Origin: Galerina marginata
Lineage: Eukaryota; Basidiomycota; Agaricomycetes; Agaricales; Galerinaceae
Length of the DNA stretch: 64,000 nt
Reading direction: 5' to 3'
NCBI GenBank assembly: GCA_023014335.1
Contig: JAECYW010000039.1
Coordinates: 124,001 to 188,000, forward strand
Shown here: one piece after another, positions 59,968-64,000 of the stretch
How positions within the stretch are numbered: position 1 is the first letter of the stretch
Layout of the letters: each line of letters begins with the position of its first letter
Made by a program: the position numbers and the translations under genes
The notes under the pieces: generated by a model
Seen by the model: only the letters and a program-made list of their open reading frames with translations
Databases searched by the model: none
Told to the model about the DNA's origin: nothing

Positions 59968-60139
59968 AGAGATTGGGTGATCAGCGCTAGGTCTGAATGA
60001 CTTAAGTTCAACTTCGTCACTGGTTCACACAACGTCACATGACCAATGGCCAAGGCTATTATTTGGGTTCGAAGGTTCGAGCAAACAACGTAGTTGCGGA
60101 AGGTTGAAGTTGAATAGCGACTGTGTCGCCGCACCTCAA
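59968..60139. promoter_or_regulatory. Shared bidirectional promoter region, second pair
   Basis: 172 bp between the divergent start codons. Contains GTCACATGAC (60034-60043), one core change from the ATCACGTGAT palindrome in the other pair, directly followed by CCAATGG (60043 onward), a CCAAT-box-like element. Confidence 0.45.
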
Positions 60140-62191
60140 ATGGAAGAAGGCAAGCCTCCGGCGTTGTAAGTATCTCTATCTGAAAAATTGAACCTTGCTA
60201 ACTCTGTTGAAGGCCCAGGGACAGCCCTTACAGGTTGTATGTGAAAAGAATCCTTTCGAACCAATCTCCAGAGAGCACATCCTTCGCCAATCGTAATTTA
60301 CAGGCGAGTTTTTATGCCGGTTCCAGCGACTTCCCAAAAGCTAACTTAAGTTCAGCCTTGCAAATCATGTCGGAACGACACAACCAAGTGCAAGCGCCTC
60401 ACGGGTCGGAACGCTATATTCTACCGTTGTCAGCCATGCGCCAAGAAGCGACGCAACTGCCCATGGAAAGAAGATTTTCTCATCGAGTTCACTAAGAAGG
60501 AATTTGGCTACAACTCGGTCAAGGCTGAAGAAATGTATAAGAATTACGGAAAATATCTCCGGGCAAATGATTCGAATGGGAGGAGGAAGAAAGTGAAAGA
60601 TGTTGATGGCCCGGGAGACGAAGATGGAGAGGGAGAGGGAGAGGGAGAGGATGGGGATGAGGATGGGGATGAGCAAGAGGAAGAGGACGAGGGTGAGGAA
60701 AAGGAAGAGGAGAAAAACGACAAAATGGACACTACCGGTGAGCTCCATAAATATCTCCCCCGATCTCACTGACCTCCATCCACAAGTTTCTCCAAAAGAT
60801 CCGGCAAGGCGGTCGAAGAGGAAGGAGGAAGCTAACACTTCCGCTAACACTTCCTCCCCCAAGGCGCCGGAACGCAAGAAAAGACGTCTTGGAGACGACG
60901 AAAGTACTAGCGGTGCTGCAAGTATCCAAACGACCAAAGCGGGGGCCATATCAAAAACTCCGGAAAAGAGTACCTCGATCGCGCCTCGGCCTCGGAAGAG
61001 GCAGAGGGCCGCGACACCTGCAAGTAGCACGCCTCCGCCTCCGGAGAACCAGGAGGGCGCGACACCTTCAAGTCCTTCTAGTGCGGTCAAGCTTCTGCCT
61101 CCAAAGAAGCAGAAGAGCCAGATATCTGGTCGAAACCCCATTCACGAGTCGACCACTTCCGGTCCTGCCAACAATCGTTCCGTAACTGCTACACCAACCC
61201 CCAGAGCTAGCGGGCAAGCACCGAAATCCCTGCCCCAGCCTGCTACCACGCCTAATACTGCTGCTCCCATCCCTCTTGGCCCTCTCGTCTCTGACACAAT
61301 TCAACCTAGATCGGGTCCTCGAACAACCGTTGCGAACTCTGAACACGCAGCGTCCCCTGCTTCCCTCCCATTCTCAGAACTCCAAGCCCTTAAGTGGCAC
61401 AACGACGGGCTTTCTCAGCAGCTCGACAATGCGGAGAAAAAATACAACGCAGCTTTAAGGACTACGCAGAACGCTATCGCAGAGAAGGCGAACGCCATGA
61501 TGGCTGTCGGTCGCCTTGAAGCTGAACTCGAGATCATGAAGAGTCGCGACGATCGAGGCAAGCCCATGGACATCCAAGATGCTCAGTCTTCAACTGGTGG
61601 CGGCCTCGCTTGTGAGCGGGATGTCGTTCCTAGTGCTGAACAGGAAAAGGACGGTCTTGAACGTGAAAGCATTGAAGGTCGGTGTTCTGCATAACTCACT
61701 CTGCCAATGTACCGCTGAAACAATATCTGGTAATCCCGGATTGATTAGCTCTCAAACTCGCTTTCAATCAAGAAATAGAGATGAAGGTCGCAGAATTAAA
61801 GGCAGACTGTGAGTACTTTTGCAAACTAGACTAGAGTTTGAAGACTTAAATCCTTATAGGTGAAAAGCAATCGAAAGATACCTGGGCTGTCCTTGACAAA
61901 ATCTCTCGCAGCCTCGCCCGCGCCAGGGAGACATCCGGGGATGGCAAAGAAGAGAAACTCGGGAAGCTGCAAACCTATGTGGACGAACAAGCCGTCAAGT
62001 ATCATGCCATGAGCAAAAATTACATGTACTCGCAACCCAAGTCCTGCGCCAACAAACCACTGAGCAATGTAGCGACTCCTGCATCAGCTAGCGCGTTAGG
62101 AGCCGCCCGACAACCAAGTATGATCCCTGATCTGCTTCGTGAACCTGAGGACTCGGTGAAAGGTAATGGAGCTGGAGTAAGTGAAGCATGA
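60140..62191 (+). CDS. Zn2Cys6-type zinc cluster protein, second copy, six exons, 585 aa
   Basis: Exons 60140-60165, 60213-60303, 60356-60737, 60787-61677, 61773-61808 and 61860-62191, all phases consistent (1758 nt). The second intron (60304-60355) starts GC rather than GT at the position where the paralogue has GTAAGT, so it is a GC-AG intron. Cys 41, 44, 51, 64, 67, 74 fit C-X2-C-X6-C-X12-C-X2-C-X6-C, followed by WKEDFLIEFTKKEFG and AEEMYKNYGKYL. Then a very acidic Gly/Glu/Asp tract (about 60620-60720), a basic Ser/Pro/Thr-rich region with KKRRLG and RPRKRQR, a coiled coil (LKWHNDGLSQQLDNAEKKYN) and a helical domain (WAVLDKISRSLARARETSGD) with a Ser/Ala-rich tail. Probable nuclear regulator, longer than its 382-aa paralogue. 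Confidence 0.85.
60620..60722 (+). repeat. GAGGGAGAGGGAGA / GATGGGGATGAG low-complexity tract
   Basis: Purine-only imperfect repeats within exon 3 of the 585-aa gene, encoding an acidic tract GEGEGEDGDEDGDEQEEEDE. Confidence 0.9.
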
Positions 62192-62870
62192 CCTTACACG
62201 TAGTTTAAATTTGCGAACGCCTCATTATGTTGTATATAAATTCTTGTCGTTATAATTGACCTTATGTTGCGCTGATTCAAATAAATATTACCTTGGTCCG
62301 TCATATATAAGAATACTAAGCGAGCTGCACCATGTCTCGTGTAACTATCAAGACCATGTGGCACAACATGAGTTACAGGTATATACCCCAGATTGGCGGC
62401 CCACAGGTAGAGACTCGGAGTAGGTGCAACGTACCTGAGCTGGGTACATGAACTACTAATACTAGACTCGTAAAACCGTTTATGATCATGCGGCCACTCC
62501 TTTGTTTTTTGGGAGCAGCTTCAAAGGCCTTACATAACCAGCGAATGCGTAAGCCCAGTCTAAAGTTAACGGCGAGTATGAGTACAGTTTATCGGCTTAG
62601 GCTGATAAGAGCTGGCGCAGCTCGTCTCACCTGCCTTAATAGGAATTATGTTGGCCTGTGGGAGGATATCACACGTATTTGAACGTCTAATCATATGCCA
62701 GTTTGGTGGAACTGTTATGCGTCCTCTTACTTAGCAATGCTCTTTGGTTCGATTCCCGGTGTAAGATTTTATTTTCATCGGTAATTTCGCATTCTTGGGG
62801 CGAACTATTGTCCTCGAGGGTCCATAATCTATATACTTAATTCTACCTCTATTTAACTACATTTTTTGCT
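62192..62870. other. Intergenic with one tRNA-like B box
   Basis: At 62748-62760 the sequence GGTTCGATTCCCGG matches a pol III B box / T-loop, but the flanking stem does not pair well and no clear A box or anticodon arm fits. Probably a tRNA-derived remnant. Nothing else recognised. Confidence 0.35.
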
Positions 62871-63012
62871 GGTTAGGGTAGGTTAGAAGGTTAGAGTTAG
62901 AGGTTAGAGTTCCTGGTTAGGGATGGGAATATTTTTCCCCCGCGTGGTAGCGCGTTCTCGGTTCAATTAGGAAGTTAGGGTAGGTTAAGTTCGGTGGTTA
63001 GGGTAGGTTAGG
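62871..63012 (+). repeat. Degenerate interstitial telomere-like repeats
   Basis: Many variants of GGTTAGGGT, GGTTAGAGTTAGAGGTTAG and GTTAGGGTAGGTTA cluster here on one strand, with a unique segment (about 62910-62965) in the middle. TTAGGG is the usual basidiomycete telomere unit, so this may be a healed break or an ancient telomere join. Confidence 0.7.
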
Positions 63013-64000
63013 TGCTCGAGAACGCGCAGAAAGTCGGATCGGCTGGATATTGTAAAAGAATTACCATCTCCCTCGCACACCTTTCTTCTTTTCGATCGTG
63101 CACCTTTAAGCTGGAATGGAGATTTTGCACAAGTTGCAAAATTTTACGTATGTTGGGATATGCAGAAAGACGCAGGCGAAATCCGGATAATACTCTAATT
63201 CATGCATGTTGGGTCTTACGGGAAACACGTAACTTCCAGATCAAATTTACACACGTTATCGCGCACTACTCAGTCGCCGTGTAGGCAATGGCGCGGCGAG
63301 TTTCTACCGAGGTGTGAGGTTAAGAACGGGATACGGTGAATAGAAATCCACCAAGGCAATGAGTAGAAAGGAAGGAGGAGCCACTATCCGTACAACGATA
63401 GAATAGCGGCGCTTGAAGATCGCAAAACGCGAAATGGGTGAAATGACAACCCGGGGTGAGTAGGAACGATCAAACGAGCCGTTAGCTTCGATATCTTCAA
63501 GGAATGCTGTCTTTAAGCGAACGAAATCAATATAGCGATAAGAGATGAAAATATCGAATTTTTAACCTAAGTGGAACTAAAGATACAAGGACGAGATGGT
63601 TCAGTATTTATACCAATCACAGTCCCTCTAAAATGGCTCTAATAAGCCGAATCTCGTCAGATCTTCTTGGCCATTATTAAGCTCGCCAGTCATCCTTCAA
63701 ATTCCCGGTTCTTCCAACTGATTTCCGGCAGACGGCGCGTGCATTCGTTATCTCTTTTCCCAGTTCCATTCCTTTATTGGAATCGTCGAGACGCCACATT
63801 TGTCTCGAATCTGCCTTATTAGGACGATGACCGAAACATCAACTGATTTCCCAATGCGTTGGTGACGACCAATGGGAGATACCGCAGCAAATTTGCTTCC
63901 GTGGAGCCGGGAATTCCAATAGAGCGCTAATTCTCCATACCGAAATTCCGCAAGCATTATTTATCTTCCCGACCCGCTGGAACTCTGTCTCTATAAGGTG
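63013..64000. other. Right edge, nothing supported
   Basis: Short open frames only. One at 63012-63284 is Arg/Cys-rich without motif. No splice chain or repeat partner found. Confidence 0.35.

Noticed and set aside
60365..61141. 258-codon minus-strand open frame, hydrophobic
   Set aside because: Antisense of the acidic and Ser/Pro-rich region of the 585-aa zinc cluster gene.
62700..62775. tRNA gene candidate around GGTTCGATTCCCGG
   Set aside because: T-stem does not pair well and no anticodon arm or A box can be folded; likely a remnant.
1..64000. CRISPR arrays, bacterial operons or phage genes
   Set aside because: Short spliceosomal introns and protein families are clearly eukaryotic; no regularly spaced repeats of CRISPR type.

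Overview
The window looks like an accessory, duplication-rich stretch of an Agaricomycete (mushroom-forming basidiomycete) genome. The evidence is many short spliceosomal introns of about 46 to 95 nt that restore reading frames exactly, a basidiomycete multi-span membrane protein, a Tnp2/Plavaka-like transposase, UstYa-type (DUF3328) proteins and an Agaricomycete-specific repeated protein with a GMSSDES motif. A Rhizoctonia/Ceratobasidium-like source fits, but that is an inference. All gene models below were built by eye from frames, splice signals and paralogue comparison.

Layout. 0-4.3 kb: the 5' end of a multi-pass membrane protein gene that runs off the left edge, two UstYa-family genes on the minus strand and one N-terminal UstYa-like fragment. 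4.3-18 kb: gene-poor, repeat-laden DNA with a GC-rich tandem duplication, a 145-bp inverted repeat pair enclosing about 4.4 kb, a two-exon unknown gene with a broken second copy, and minisatellites. 18-20 kb: a small two-exon orphan gene and a threefold tandem duplication of a decayed sequence. 20.4-24 kb: a degraded copy of a long multi-exon gene plus a fragment of the GMSSDES gene. 24.4-29.8 kb: a WD40-like gene, then a divergently transcribed pair made of a Zn2Cys6 protein and a coiled-coil protein. 32.5-37.1 kb: a small GHxHxH-motif protein and a Tnp2-like transposase. 38.7-41 kb: a nine-exon gene with tandemly amplified symmetric exons, ending in the GHxHxH module. 42.3-51.9 kb: two directly repeated paralogues of a protein with a nucleotidyltransferase-like signature. 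52.4-57.5 kb: the better copy of the long gene and the complete GMSSDES gene. 58.7-62.2 kb: a second divergent Zn2Cys6 / coiled-coil pair. 62.2-64 kb: degenerate telomere-like TTAGGG DNA and nothing coding that I can support.

Main result. Almost every gene here has a second copy inside the window. Two blocks are repeated in inverted orientation, but each is inverted in place rather than as one large inversion. A previously unfamiliar module with a GHxHxH core followed by a QxW...W motif occurs four times in four architectures. A head-to-head pair (Zn2Cys6 regulator plus a coiled-coil protein with a conserved PDxIW / P.GSDxYxxWG N-terminus) occurs twice, with intact splice phases in both Zn2Cys6 genes and in the second coiled-coil gene, and an E-box-like palindrome in each shared intergenic region. 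I regard that pair and the GHxHxH family as the best candidates for an undescribed system. Function is unknown to me in both cases.
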